From Azospirillum brasilense (GTDB lineage: Bacteria > Pseudomonadota > Alphaproteobacteria > Azospirillales > Azospirillaceae): DNA of 64,000 bases. Positions 25,781-34,382 of this stretch are shown piece after piece (the stretch's first letter is position 1; each line of letters begins with the position of its first letter). The stretch is taken from contig NZ_VITI01000007.1 of assembly GCF_007827795.1 (NCBI RefSeq), forward strand, positions 186,001 through 250,000, written 5' to 3'. The position numbers and the translations under genes are program-made. The notes below the pieces were generated by a model. It was not told the origin of the DNA. It ran no database searches and saw only the letters and a program-made list of their open reading frames with translations.

Positions 25781-26050
25781 TCAGGCGCCCAGGATGCTCT
25801 TCGTGGCGACGCCGGTGGAGGCGGTGTCGATCGAGTAGAGCGTGGCGACGCCCATGGTGGTGGCCGCCTGCATGGTCACGTAGGACTGCTGCTGGTTGTT
25901 GGTCGCGTTGTGGGCCGCGTTGGCCAGCGCCTGGGCGGTGGCCTGGAACAGGTTGCCCATGGCGATCGCCGGGGCGTCGCCCAGGACCTTGGTGTTGGCC
26001 TGGGTGACGGAATCGGTGATCTGGTCGTTCACGGCGGTCGGGAAAGCCAT
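25781..26050 (-). CDS. rebB: RebB-family R-body protein
   Basis: The 89-aa protein is nearly identical over its first ~55 residues to the copy at 26151 (MAFPTAVNDQITDSVTQAN, LGDAPAIAMGNLFQATAQAL). The DNA of the two copies is also nearly identical, pointing to a recent duplication. It differs at the turn (NATNNQQQ against NATNAQQQ) and at the C-terminus (ATKSILGA). It is an R-body structural subunit by family. Confidence 0.9.
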   Translation of the reverse strand: MAFPTAVNDQITDSVTQANTKVLGDAPAIAMGNLFQATAQALANAAHNATNNQQQSYVTMQAATTMGVATLYSIDTASTGVATKSILGA

Positions 26051-26150
26051 TTGTTCGTCCTCTTCGGTTGCCTGTCGCCCACCCGCCGCCCGTCATGGAA
26101 GGCGGGGTGGCGCAGATGGTGTGAAACGTCGATGGTGGCGTGGGTCCGGC

Positions 26151-26441
26151 TTACGAGCCGAGGCCCTTGACGCCGGTGCTGAGGATGCTCTTCGTCGCCA
26201 CGCCGGTGGTGGCGGTGTCGATCGAATAGAGCGTGGCCACGCCCTGGGTGGTGGCGGCCTGCGCGGTCACGTAGGACTGCTGCTGGGCGTTGGTGGCGTT
26301 GTGGGCCGCGTTGGCCAGCGCCTGAGCCGTGGCCTGGAACAGGTTGCCCATGGCGATCGCCGGAGCGTCGCCCAGGACCTTGGTGTTGGCCTGGGTGACG
26401 GAATCGGTGATCTGGTCGTTCACGGCGGTCGGAAATGCCAT
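26151..26441 (-). CDS. rebB: RebB-family R-body protein, first gene of the cluster
   Basis: The 96-aa protein shares the RebB core with the copy at 25781 and ends in a longer tail (SILSTGVKGLGS). It is the most upstream gene of the cluster, so the promoter for at least part of the array should lie in 26442 to 26600. Two canonical RebB forms that differ in the turn and tail, plus more divergent ones, fit the known need for several Reb proteins to form a ribbon. No RebR-type regulator gene is adjacent. Confidence 0.9.
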   Translation of the reverse strand: MAFPTAVNDQITDSVTQANTKVLGDAPAIAMGNLFQATAQALANAAHNATNAQQQSYVTAQAATTQGVATLYSIDTATTGVATKSILSTGVKGLGS

Positions 26442-26497
26442 TGTCTTTCCTCACTGGTGGGGCCGGTTTCAAAGGCGGCCGCTGGTGGCGTCGAACA

Positions 26498-26533
26498 TTC
26501 ACGCAAGCCGCATGCGACCACGGGATGCGTGAA
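26498..26533. promoter_or_regulatory. Inverted repeat upstream of the reb cluster
   Basis: TTCACGCA (26498 to 26505) and TGCGTGAA (26526 to 26533) form an 8-bp inverted repeat around a central GCATGC. It lies 57 to 92 nt upstream of the first rebB start, inside a 440-bp gap (26442 to 26881) with no gene. A regulator site for the reb operon is plausible from position. I see no clear sigma-70 promoter. Confidence 0.4.
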
Positions 26534-26881
26534 CAGCGGACGATGCGACTGTAGCGAGGTGCCTTGCCGCGCGATTGGTCTATCCGGCGAAAAAATCCGG
26601 CGGACCGCGCGAATTTTGTGCGCTTGGGTTGCGCTTTGGCGAGCGATGCGGGGAAAGCGTGTGACGTCGGCGCGATCGATTCTTACGCGGCAAGCGCAAC
26701 GATGGACGCAAGACCGTGCAATTCCGCGTCCCACCACCCACGCCCCCCGGTGCGAAAAACCGGCGCCATCCGGAGGAATCGACGGCGAGGGGAGGGACGA
26801 CGGGACGCGAAGCGGCATCGCCCCACGGATTGCGGGAACGGCAAACGAACTCACGCCGCTCTATTCTTGGTCTGGTCTTTG

Positions 26882-27580
26882 ATGATACTGTTGATGTGGA
26901 ATGAAGTCTGGAAGGTGCCCAGCGTGCTCAAGAAAAATGCAGTATCCGTAGCCGTCAACACTGCCGCTGCAACAAATGAAGCCAAAAGGGCCTCGCACAG
27001 CGCATTTGATAATGCGCAGGGGCAGCTGTTCGGCATCATCATGACCGCGTTCGGAATTTCCATACTGCATGCCGCCGGATTGATCACCGGGCAGGCGGCG
27101 GGGCTGTCCTTCGTCATCGCCTACGCCACGGGACTGGATTTCGGCCCGGTGTTCTTCGTGGTGAACCTGCCCTTCTACGCGCTGGCGCTGGCGCGTATCG
27201 GCTGGCGCTTCACCGCAAAGTCGCTTCTGGCGGTCACCAGCATCTCGGTGCTGACCACTCTGGCGCCGCAAGCGATCCGCTATGACGCGCTGCACCCCTA
27301 TGTGGCGGCGGTGCTGGCGGGCTTCTGCATCGGCATCGGGGTCATCGGCCTGTTCCGCCACGGCTCCAGCGGCGGCGGGGTGGGCATCCTCGCCTTCTAC
27401 ATCCAGGAGAAGACGGGCTTCCGCGCCGGCTGGTTGCAGGCCATGTTCGACGTGGTGATCTTCTCCATGGCGGTCTTCGTGATCGACGGGAAGGCGGTGC
27501 TGGCCTCGATGCTGGGGGCGGCCGTGCTGAACGCCTTCGTCGCCTTCAACCACCGGACGGACTGGTACGTGGCCCGCTGA
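26882..27580 (+). CDS. YitT-family membrane protein
   Basis: From the ATG at 26882 the protein has 232 aa. A hydrophilic N-terminus is followed by about six membrane segments: IIMTAFGISILHAAGL, GLSFVIAYATGL, VFFVVNLPFYALAL, LLAVTSISVLTTLA, VAAVLAGFCIGIGVIG and VVIFSMAVFVI. The start is uncertain, with ATG at 26894 and a GTG at 26923 (AAGG just before it) as alternatives. The motifs ITGQAAGLSF, GGGVGILAFYIQEKTG and GWLQAMFDV fit the YitT/DUF161 family. These are membrane proteins of unknown transport role. It is divergent from the reb cluster and convergent with motB, so a functional link to either is unproven. Confidence 0.85.
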   Translation: MILLMWNEVWKVPSVLKKNAVSVAVNTAAATNEAKRASHSAFDNAQGQLFGIIMTAFGISILHAAGLITGQAAGLSFVIAYATGLDFGPVFFVVNLPFYALALARIGWRFTAKSLLAVTSISVLTTLAPQAIRYDALHPYVAAVLAGFCIGIGVIGLFRHGSSGGGVGILAFYIQEKTGFRAGWLQAMFDVVIFSMAVFVIDGKAVLASMLGAAVLNAFVAFNHRTDWYVAR

Positions 27581-27581
27581 C

Positions 27582-27601
27582 GGGCCGGGGTGAACCGGCC
27601 C
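27582..27601. terminator. Possible hairpin between convergent genes
   Basis: GGGCCGG and CCGGCCC pair as a 7-bp stem with a 6-nt loop in the 34-bp gap between two convergent stop codons. There is no T-tract on either side, so termination is only a suggestion. Confidence 0.35.
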
Positions 27602-27614
27602 ATCCCGGCGGGCG

Positions 27615-28565
27615 CTATTCCCCCGTCGCGGCCTTCAGCAGGGTGATGCTGATCCGCCGGTTCTGCGGGGCCAGCGGGTTGGCGGCGTCGAGATGGTCGA
27701 GGTCGGCGCGGCCCTCCACCCGGACGATCCGCCGGGCCGGCACGCCGGCGGCGATCAGTTCGCGGCGGGCGGCGTTGGCGCGGTCGCTGGACAGTTCCCA
27801 GTTGCCGTACTTCGCCCCGTCCGCATAGCCCAGCGCGTCGGTGTGGCCGGTGATGCTGAGGCGGTTGGGCGACGACGCGACGGCGCCGGCGACCAGCCGC
27901 ATCAGCCGGCGCCCCTGCTCGTTCATCTGGGCGGAGCCGACGTTGTACATCGACACCTTCGCCTGATCGGTGAGCTGCACGCGCAGGCCCACGGACGTCT
28001 GCTCGATGACCACGCTCGCGGTGAGCGCCCCCAGCTCCGGCATCGTCTCCAGCGCCGTGCGCAGGTCGCGTTCGGCCTTCTCCAAGCCCTGTTGTTCGCT
28101 CAGCGCCGCGGTCTGGCGGTCGAGCAGGGCCTCCAGCTCCGCCCGCGCGTCGCGGTCCGTCTGGCTCCGTCCGCCGGGCGGGTTGGGCATGGGGTCCTTG
28201 CGCCCGGCGGGCTCGCGGTCGCTCTCGCCCAGCGAGGCGACGACGGGCGGCGCGGCCACCGGCACGCTGTGCTCCCCCGGCGCGTTGGGGGTGGACAACG
28301 CCCCCGTCCTGTCCACCGCCCGCCCGGCGAGCATCCCGTCGGCGCCCGAGTTGGACTGGGACAGGGCCACCGGGTTGAAATAGTCGGCGATGCCCTTGCG
28401 CTGCTCCACCGTGGTGATGTTCATCAGCCACATGATCAGGAAGAAGGTCATCATCGCCGTCACGAAGTCGGCGTAGGCCAGCTTCCAGGCGCTGTTGTGC
28501 TCCTCCTCCTCCTCGCCGTAGCGGCGCTTGATGATAATCGTCGGCTCGATGCGCTTGCGGGGCAT
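27615..28565 (-). CDS. motB: Flagellar motor protein MotB
   Basis: The 316-aa protein has one N-terminal membrane segment, FVTAMMTFFLIMWLMNI. The conserved proton-binding Asp sits in AYADFVTA near residue 34. A Pro/Ala-rich linker follows, then an OmpA-like peptidoglycan-binding domain at about residues 185 to 310 (SITGHTDALGYADG, SDRANAARRELI, PQNRRISI). With MotA it forms the ion-conducting stator. It starts 9 nt after the motA stop. The N-terminal cytoplasmic part is basic and contains a stretch of four glutamates (YGEEEEEH). Confidence 0.95.
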   Translation of the reverse strand: MPRKRIEPTIIIKRRYGEEEEEHNSAWKLAYADFVTAMMTFFLIMWLMNITTVEQRKGIADYFNPVALSQSNSGADGMLAGRAVDRTGALSTPNAPGEHSVPVAAPPVVASLGESDREPAGRKDPMPNPPGGRSQTDRDARAELEALLDRQTAALSEQQGLEKAERDLRTALETMPELGALTASVVIEQTSVGLRVQLTDQAKVSMYNVGSAQMNEQGRRLMRLVAGAVASSPNRLSITGHTDALGYADGAKYGNWELSSDRANAARRELIAAGVPARRIVRVEGRADLDHLDAANPLAPQNRRISITLLKAATGE

Positions 28566-28574
28566 GGCGGGGCC

Positions 28575-29462
28575 TCAGGCGGTCTGGCTCGCCTCGCGGG
28601 CCTTTGCCTGCGAGGAGAGGGTGGTGGCGACCTCGACCTCGGCGAGGCTCGGCTGCGTGTCGGCGAACAGCACCTTGCGGGCGAACTCCGCGCAGACCTG
28701 CGGAGGGCTGCCGCGCAGATAGGCGCCCAGCCCCGCGCGCACGCAGATGAACAGCGTCAGCTCCGACTCGCGGCGATGGCGGGCGGCGGCGGCAATCGGG
28801 CCGACCAGCCCGTAGGACAGCAGCACGCCCAGGAAGGTGCCGGTCAGCGCCCCGCCGATCATGTGGCCCAGCACCTCCGGCGGCTCGCTGATCGCGCTCA
28901 TGGCGTTGATGACGCCCAGCACGGCGGCGACGATGCCCAGCGCCGGCAGCGCGTCGGCTAGATTCTGCAACGCCTTCGGCACCTGGTTCAGCTCGCGCCC
29001 GATGGTCTCGATCTCCTCGTTCATCAGGGCTTCCAGGTCGTGCGGGTTGTCCTGGCCCAGCGCGATCAGGCGCATGTAGTCGCACAGGAAGGTGACGCAG
29101 CGCGGCTGGCGGAAGACCGAGGGATACTGGGCGAAGATCGGGCTGTCCTCCGGCTTGTCGATGTCGCTCTCGATGTTCGACACGCCCTTGGACTTCGCCT
29201 GCCGCAGCAGGGCGTAGAGCAGCGAGATCAGGTCCAGATACTCGTCCTTGCTGGTGTGCCGCCCGCGCGCCACCGCGCCGATGGTGCGCATGGTGGCGCG
29301 CAGCACCGCCATCGAGTTGGCGATGACGTAGCCGCCGATGCCGGCGCCGACGATGATGACGATCTCCACGGGCTGCCACAGCACGCCCATCCGCCCGCCC
29401 ATGGCGGCGAAGCCGCCCAGCACGCTCAGGAAGACCGCGACGATTCCGAACAGCAAACGCAT
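28575..29462 (-). CDS. motA: Flagellar motor protein MotA
   Basis: The 295-aa protein has four membrane segments: near the N-terminus (LLFGIVAVFLSVLGGFAAMG, VEIVIIVGAGIGGYVIAN) and at about residues 175 to 230 (ALGIVAAVLGVINAM, LTGTFLGVLLSYGLVGPIA). A long charged cytoplasmic loop (REL, EEIETIGRELN) separates them. Length and layout match alphaproteobacterial MotA. It forms the stator with MotB and drives rotor movement through FliG. GGAGG lies upstream of the ATG at 29462. A 70-bp gap separates it from the upstream TPR gene on the same strand. Confidence 0.95.
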   Translation of the reverse strand: MRLLFGIVAVFLSVLGGFAAMGGRMGVLWQPVEIVIIVGAGIGGYVIANSMAVLRATMRTIGAVARGRHTSKDEYLDLISLLYALLRQAKSKGVSNIESDIDKPEDSPIFAQYPSVFRQPRCVTFLCDYMRLIALGQDNPHDLEALMNEEIETIGRELNQVPKALQNLADALPALGIVAAVLGVINAMSAISEPPEVLGHMIGGALTGTFLGVLLSYGLVGPIAAAARHRRESELTLFICVRAGLGAYLRGSPPQVCAEFARKVLFADTQPSLAEVEVATTLSSQAKAREASQTA

Positions 29463-29532
29463 GATGTGAGTCCTCCGGCTCGGCCGAAAAGGGGGATCGG
29501 GCTCAGGGAGCCGTCGTGTAAGGCGGGAGCGT

Positions 29533-31950
29533 TCAGGGTGTCTTCCACCGGCGCAACATGCCGGCCAGCGCGTCGGCGGCGGCAAGCTGGCCGTTGACCG
29601 TGGCGCTGGACAGCGGCTTGCCCGCCGGGTCGGGCGGGATGGCCAGGGCGTCGAGCAGACCGGCCCAGCGGGTGCCGGCCAGCGCCTTGCCGTGGCGCTC
29701 CGAGGCGGCGGTGACCGCAGCGTCGTCGCCCGCCCGGAAGGCGGCCAGCGCGTGGAAGGCGATGTCGTCCGCCAGGGGCGTGTCCGGTCCACCGATCGGT
29801 TTGGCGATCAACTCGGCGTAGGCGGCGCGGGCCGCCGGCCACTCGCCGGCCCGGAACAGGCTGTCCGCCCGGATGCGCGCCGCCTCGGGGCCGGTCAGGC
29901 CGCGCAGCGCGTCGAAGGCGCGCATCGCCTCGCCCTCGGCGGCGAAGGCCTCGGCGCGCAGCAGGGCGCGGCGTTCGGCTGCGGCGGCGTCCGGCGCGGG
30001 GCCGGCGGTGTGGTCCAGCACGGCCAACGCCTCCGTTCCGCGCCCGGCGTCCAGCAGCACGCGGGCCAGTTCCAGCCCGACCGCCGCGCGCTCGGCGCCG
30101 CGCGCGGTCTCGGCGACGGTGTGGAGCAGGCGCGCGGCCTCCAGCGTGAAGCCGCCACGGGCCAGCAGCCGGGCGAGCCGACGCTGCCGCGTTCCGGCAT
30201 CGTCATCGGTCAGCGCCACCGTGCGGCCGTAGCGCACCTGGAGGGACAGCGCATCGAGCACGCTGCCCGGGGTCGTCTCCAGATGGCCGATCACCGCGTC
30301 GAGAAGCCCGCGCCCGGTGGTCAGCGCCGCCCGCCCGCGCGCCGTCGCGCCGAAACGGCGGCCGAGCAGGCCGAAGATGTCGAGCGCAGCGTCGATCCGT
30401 CCGGCGCGGGTGTAGGCGGCGCCGAGGGCGGCCAGCGCGTCCGTCTCGACGTCGCCGCCGCGCCAGGCGTAGCGCAGGCTTTCCAGCTCCGCGATGGCGC
30501 CGGGATCGTCCAGCGCGCCGCTGGCCAGCCGCAGTTCGATGGAGCGGACCTGGGCGCGGTGGCCGTAGAGGTTGGGCAGGGCGGCGGCCCGCTTGTAGTG
30601 GGTCAGCGCCTCCGCCGTCTCGTTGTGCAGCTCCGCCAGACGCCCGCGGAAGAAGTCGAGCCGCCCGTCGGTGGAGCCGATGCCGTCCAGCGTGATCATC
30701 TCCAGCACGATCAGGTTCAGCGCCGCGCCGTCCGCCGCCTCACCCGCCGATTCGGCCAGCAGGGTCAGCAGCCGGCCGCGCAGATCGACGGGGTAGGACA
30801 GCAGCCGCTTCAACGCGATGGGCAGGCTCGACTTGGCGGCGGTCCAGCGGCTGGGGGCCAGGGTGGCGCTGCGCCAGACATGGTGGTCGGCGGCGGCGGG
30901 GGTGGGCTGGGCGCGGACGAACTGGCTGTCGTCGGGATCGGCGGTGCCGTCCAGCGCCCGGAAGGCGTCGCGCAGCAGGCGCAGCTCGTAGCGCTGGTCC
31001 GGCCCCGGCGTCAGGCTCTCCGCGGCGTCCAGCGCGGCGCGGCCCTCCTCCGGCAGGGCGCGGGCCAGTGTGAAGCGGGCCATGGCGAGCAGCGCGTCCA
31101 CCCGCGCGCGGCCCTGGCTCTCGGCGATGCGTTGCTCCAGATGCTGCTTGCGCGCGGGGTAGTCGTCGCCGGCCCAGGCGTCCAGGTCGAAGGCTCGGAT
31201 CGGCGGTTCGGTCTGGACGGCGGGGGCGGGGGCTACGGCCTGAGGCACGGCCGGCGGCGGCACGGCTGACGGTGACACGGCGGCCACCGTCTTGGCGGCC
31301 ACCGTCTTGGCGGGCTCCGGCTTCGGCGTCGGGGCGGGGGGCGGGGCCTTGGCGACCAGCGGCGCTTGTACGACTGGCTGCGCCTGGGCGCTGGCGACCG
31401 GGTTCAGCCGCTCGGCGAGGCTGATGGGCGCTGCTTGGGCGGGCGCTGTCGGGGCGGGCGCCGGTTCGGGAGCCGGCGGTGGCGCGATCACCGGAAACAC
31501 CGACGCGCCCGGCGCCTCGGCCAGCAGGCTGGCTTCAGTTGGGACCGCCGTGCCGGGCTTGCGCGCCGGGCGCGGCGGGTCGGCCACGTCGATGAAGGTG
31601 ATCCGCCGCTCGCGGCGCACGGTGACGCGGGCGCCGCAGGGCCAGTCCACCGTCAGGCTGCGCCCCTCCTCTCCGGTCTGGAAGCCGGTTAGCCGCCGCG
31701 AATAGGTGCCGTTCAGCGCCTCCAGCGGCCAGGGGACCGTCTGCGAGAAGGCGATGCGCCCGCCGCAGCTTCCCACATCGACCGCCGGGGCGCCCTGCGC
31801 GTTGACCAGGGCCAGCCGCGAGAAGTCGGCATGGTCGCCCGTCTGCACGGTGATCGGCGCCGGCTCCTCTGCCGCGGCGGGAGGCGCCGTCAGGGCGGTG
31901 GTGACCGACAGCAGGGCCAGGGAGATGGACAGAGTCCGGCAGGGATGCAT
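29533..31950 (-). CDS. Exported TPR-type protein upstream of motA
   Basis: The 805-aa protein starts with a signal peptide (LSISLALLSVTTALTAPPAAA). Residues about 30 to 125 form a small beta domain with two cysteines (DVGSCGGRIAF, VDWPCGARVTV). A Pro/Ala-rich linker runs to about residue 240. The rest is alpha-helical repeats of the tetratricopeptide type (AEALTHYKRAAAL, AALGAAYTRAGRIDAALDIF, ALAVLDHTAG). It is probably periplasmic. The same-strand position just upstream of motAB suggests a motility role, for example stator or motor assembly in the periplasm. I cannot match it to a named flagellar protein. Confidence 0.75.
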   Translation of the reverse strand: MHPCRTLSISLALLSVTTALTAPPAAAEEPAPITVQTGDHADFSRLALVNAQGAPAVDVGSCGGRIAFSQTVPWPLEALNGTYSRRLTGFQTGEEGRSLTVDWPCGARVTVRRERRITFIDVADPPRPARKPGTAVPTEASLLAEAPGASVFPVIAPPPAPEPAPAPTAPAQAAPISLAERLNPVASAQAQPVVQAPLVAKAPPPAPTPKPEPAKTVAAKTVAAVSPSAVPPPAVPQAVAPAPAVQTEPPIRAFDLDAWAGDDYPARKQHLEQRIAESQGRARVDALLAMARFTLARALPEEGRAALDAAESLTPGPDQRYELRLLRDAFRALDGTADPDDSQFVRAQPTPAAADHHVWRSATLAPSRWTAAKSSLPIALKRLLSYPVDLRGRLLTLLAESAGEAADGAALNLIVLEMITLDGIGSTDGRLDFFRGRLAELHNETAEALTHYKRAAALPNLYGHRAQVRSIELRLASGALDDPGAIAELESLRYAWRGGDVETDALAALGAAYTRAGRIDAALDIFGLLGRRFGATARGRAALTTGRGLLDAVIGHLETTPGSVLDALSLQVRYGRTVALTDDDAGTRQRRLARLLARGGFTLEAARLLHTVAETARGAERAAVGLELARVLLDAGRGTEALAVLDHTAGPAPDAAAAERRALLRAEAFAAEGEAMRAFDALRGLTGPEAARIRADSLFRAGEWPAARAAYAELIAKPIGGPDTPLADDIAFHALAAFRAGDDAAVTAASERHGKALAGTRWAGLLDALAIPPDPAGKPLSSATVNGQLAAADALAGMLRRWKTP

Positions 31951-32039
31951 CGCGACTGCCCCAAATTTTATCTAAATCGGAATCAAATCCCCCAAGACAC
32001 CGGTCAGTTCCCGTCGCGGTGCCTCAGGTTGAAACCCGG

Positions 32040-32065
32040 CTTTAAACTGCATCACCTAGGTTAAG
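32040..32065 (+). promoter_or_regulatory. Candidate flagellar promoter motif upstream of flgF
   Basis: The segment CTTTAAACTGCATCACC followed by TAGGTTAAG closely resembles the segment at 60653 to 60678 upstream of fliF. Shared positions include CTT, AA, CATC and TAGGTT. It lies 28 nt upstream of the flgF ATG. A shared promoter or leader element is inferred from this pair only, and it does not match sigma-54 or sigma-28 consensus. Confidence 0.3.
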
Positions 32066-32093
32066 GCGGCGTTCAAACCGAAGGTGTCCGGCG

Positions 32094-32822
32094 ATGGAGA
32101 ATCCCCTTTACATTGGATTGTCGCGGCAAGTGGCGTTGCGTCGGCAGCTCGATGTCGTGGCGAACAACGTCGCCAACATGAACACTGCGGGGTTCCGCGG
32201 TGAACGCATGCTGTTCGAAGCGGCGATGGAGCGCGGCGGCATGAAGCCGTCCGACAAGATCGCCTTCACCATCGACCGCGCCACCTACACCGACTTCACC
32301 GCCGGCAGCCTGAAGCCGACCGACAACCCCTACGACGTGGCGCTGGACGGCGACGGCTGGCTCCAGGTGCAGACGCCGGACGGCCCGCGCTACACCCGCG
32401 ACGGGCGGATGCGGCGCGATGTCGACGGGCAGCTCGTGAACGCCGGCGGCTTCCCCTATCTGGACGACAACCAGCAGCCCATCGTCATCCCGGCCGACCG
32501 CAGCCGGATGGAGATCGGCAGCGACGGGCTGGTCTCCGCCGACAACGAGATGATCGCCCGGCTGCGCGTCGTCCGCTTCGAAAGCCCGCAGGCGCTCGCC
32601 CAGACCGGCGACGTGCTGTTCGACGCCATGGACGCCCAGCCCCTGCCGGCCCCCGACACCCGGATCATCCAGGGCAAGGTGGAGCAGTCCAACGTCCAGG
32701 CCATCGCCGAGATGTCGCGGATGATGGAGCTGACGCGCGACTACCAGTCGGTCACCCGCATGATGGACGACGGGCAGGACCTGCTGCGCTCCGCCATCAA
32801 CCGCCTCGGCAAATCCGCTTAA
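32094..32822 (+). CDS. flgF: Flagellar proximal rod protein FlgF
   Basis: The 242-aa protein starts MENPLYIGLSRQVALRRQLDVVANNVANMNTAG when joined, the standard rod-protein N-terminus with the NNVANxNT motif. It ends in the D1-type C-terminal helix (MELTRDYQSVTRMMDD). Length is typical of FlgF. Rod proteins cross the periplasm and are exported by the flagellar type III system. AAGG precedes the ATG. It heads the flgF-flgG-flgA-flgH-fliL-like operon. Confidence 0.95.
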   Translation: MENPLYIGLSRQVALRRQLDVVANNVANMNTAGFRGERMLFEAAMERGGMKPSDKIAFTIDRATYTDFTAGSLKPTDNPYDVALDGDGWLQVQTPDGPRYTRDGRMRRDVDGQLVNAGGFPYLDDNQQPIVIPADRSRMEIGSDGLVSADNEMIARLRVVRFESPQALAQTGDVLFDAMDAQPLPAPDTRIIQGKVEQSNVQAIAEMSRMMELTRDYQSVTRMMDDGQDLLRSAINRLGKSA

Positions 32823-32839
32823 ATCAGGAGATTGCGTCC

Positions 32840-33625
32840 ATGCGCGTGCTCAGCATCGCTTCGACCGGCATGATGGCCCAGCAGTTGAACGTCGAGGTCA
32901 TCTCCAACAACATCGCCAACATCAACACCACCGCCTTCAAGCGCGGGCGCGCCGAGTTCCAGGACCTGATGTACCAGTCGGAGCGGCGCCAGGGCAGCCA
33001 GTCCACCGACGCCGGCACCATCATCCCGACCGGCATCGAGGTCGGCCTCGGCGTGCGTCCGGGGGCGGTCAACCGCATCAACACGACCGGCAACCTGACC
33101 TCCACCGGGAACGAGCTGGACCTCGCCATCGAGGGGCGCGGCTACTTCAACATCCGCATGCCGGCGGGCGAGACCGCCTATTCCCGCGCCGGGGGCTTCA
33201 AGCTGTCGCCGGAGGGCACCATCGTGACCAGCGACGGCCATCCGGTGCTGCCGGAGGTCACCGTGCCGCAGGGCACGCGGGAGATCGCCGTGAATGCGTC
33301 GGGCGAGGTGCAGGCCTTCGTCGACGGGCAGACCCGCCCGCGCGTGCTGGGTCAGCTCGTGATGACCGTGTTCGTCAACGAATCCGGGTTGGAGGCGATG
33401 GGCGACAACCTCTACCGCGCCACCCCCGCCTCGGGCGAGCCGCAGGACGGCACCGGCGGGCAGGCGGGCTTCGGCACCATCCGGCAGAAGTATCTGGAAT
33501 CCTCCAATGTCAACGTCGTCCAGGAGATCACCGAACTCATCTCCGCCCAGCGCGCCTACGAGATGAACGCGAAGGTGGTCGAGGCCGGCGACCAGATGGC
33601 CTCCACGCTCTCCAACATGCGGTGA
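32840..33625 (+). CDS. flgG: Flagellar distal rod protein FlgG
   Basis: The 261-aa protein begins MRVLSIASTGMMAQQLNVEVISNNIANINTT when joined and contains GVGVRPGAV-like and FQDLMYQ segments. It ends with the conserved ELISAQRAYEMNAKVVEAGDQM region. Length and motifs are diagnostic for FlgG, the distal rod. AGGAG lies before the ATG at 32840, 17 nt after flgF. Confidence 0.97.
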   Translation: MRVLSIASTGMMAQQLNVEVISNNIANINTTAFKRGRAEFQDLMYQSERRQGSQSTDAGTIIPTGIEVGLGVRPGAVNRINTTGNLTSTGNELDLAIEGRGYFNIRMPAGETAYSRAGGFKLSPEGTIVTSDGHPVLPEVTVPQGTREIAVNASGEVQAFVDGQTRPRVLGQLVMTVFVNESGLEAMGDNLYRATPASGEPQDGTGGQAGFGTIRQKYLESSNVNVVQEITELISAQRAYEMNAKVVEAGDQMASTLSNMR

Positions 33626-33630
33626 CCGCT

Positions 33631-34362
33631 ATGCGGCGTTCCGTTCGGCGTCTCACCGGCCTCGCGCTGGCCCTGCATCTGCTCTGCGCGCCCGCCCAGG
33701 CGGCTTACCTGTCCGACGGCGAGGGCGCCGTGGAAGCCCTGCTGGCGCAGGAGCTGGCGGCCTCGCTCGGCCCGGCGGTGCCGCCGGACGCTCGGGTGTC
33801 GGTGGTGCTGACCGTGCCCTTCTCCGGCACGGTGGAGGCGGTGCGCGACCTGTCCTACGACCCGCGCGGCGGGCTGATCCGCGCGCTGGTCAGCAGCGAC
33901 GGCCGCATCGTCGAGGTGAAGGCCAAGGCCGACATCATGGTCGAGGTGCCGGTGCCGACGCGCCGCATCCTGCCCGGCGAGGTGATCGCCGACAGCGACC
34001 TGACCACCATCCCGATGCCGCTGGAGCGGCTGAACGGCGCCGTCGTCACCTCCCGCGACGCTCTGGCCGGGCTGGCCAGCCGCCGCCAGCTGTCCGCCGG
34101 GCGGCTGATCCAGACCTCCGCGGTCGGCGCCCCGCTGGTGGTCCAGCGCAACAAGCCGGTCAGCCTCGTCTACGAGGACGGGCCGCTGCAGCTGATGGCG
34201 CGCGGCCGCGCCCTGCAGGACGGCGGGGTGGGGGAGCTGGTGCGGGTGATGAACGTCGCCAGCAACATCGTCGTCACCGGCACCATCACCGGTCCGCAGA
34301 CCGTCACCGTCAGCGGGCCGCCGGACGCCATGCCGCCCTCTGCGGCTTCCGCGAAATTCTGA
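33631..34362 (+). CDS. flgA: Flagellar P-ring chaperone FlgA
   Basis: A signal peptide (LTGLALALHLLCAPAQA) leads a 243-aa protein with a SAF-like domain. PTRRILPGEVIADSDLTT and SAGRLIQTSAV are typical of FlgA. It helps assemble the P-ring in the periplasm. The ATG at 33631 is preferred for its GGTGA ribosome site; a GTG at 33622 overlapping the flgG stop is the alternative. The usual flgI gene is not adjacent. Confidence 0.9.
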   Translation: MRRSVRRLTGLALALHLLCAPAQAAYLSDGEGAVEALLAQELAASLGPAVPPDARVSVVLTVPFSGTVEAVRDLSYDPRGGLIRALVSSDGRIVEVKAKADIMVEVPVPTRRILPGEVIADSDLTTIPMPLERLNGAVVTSRDALAGLASRRQLSAGRLIQTSAVGAPLVVQRNKPVSLVYEDGPLQLMARGRALQDGGVGELVRVMNVASNIVVTGTITGPQTVTVSGPPDAMPPSAASAKF

Positions 34363-34382
34363 GTCCAATCAAGGACACGCCC

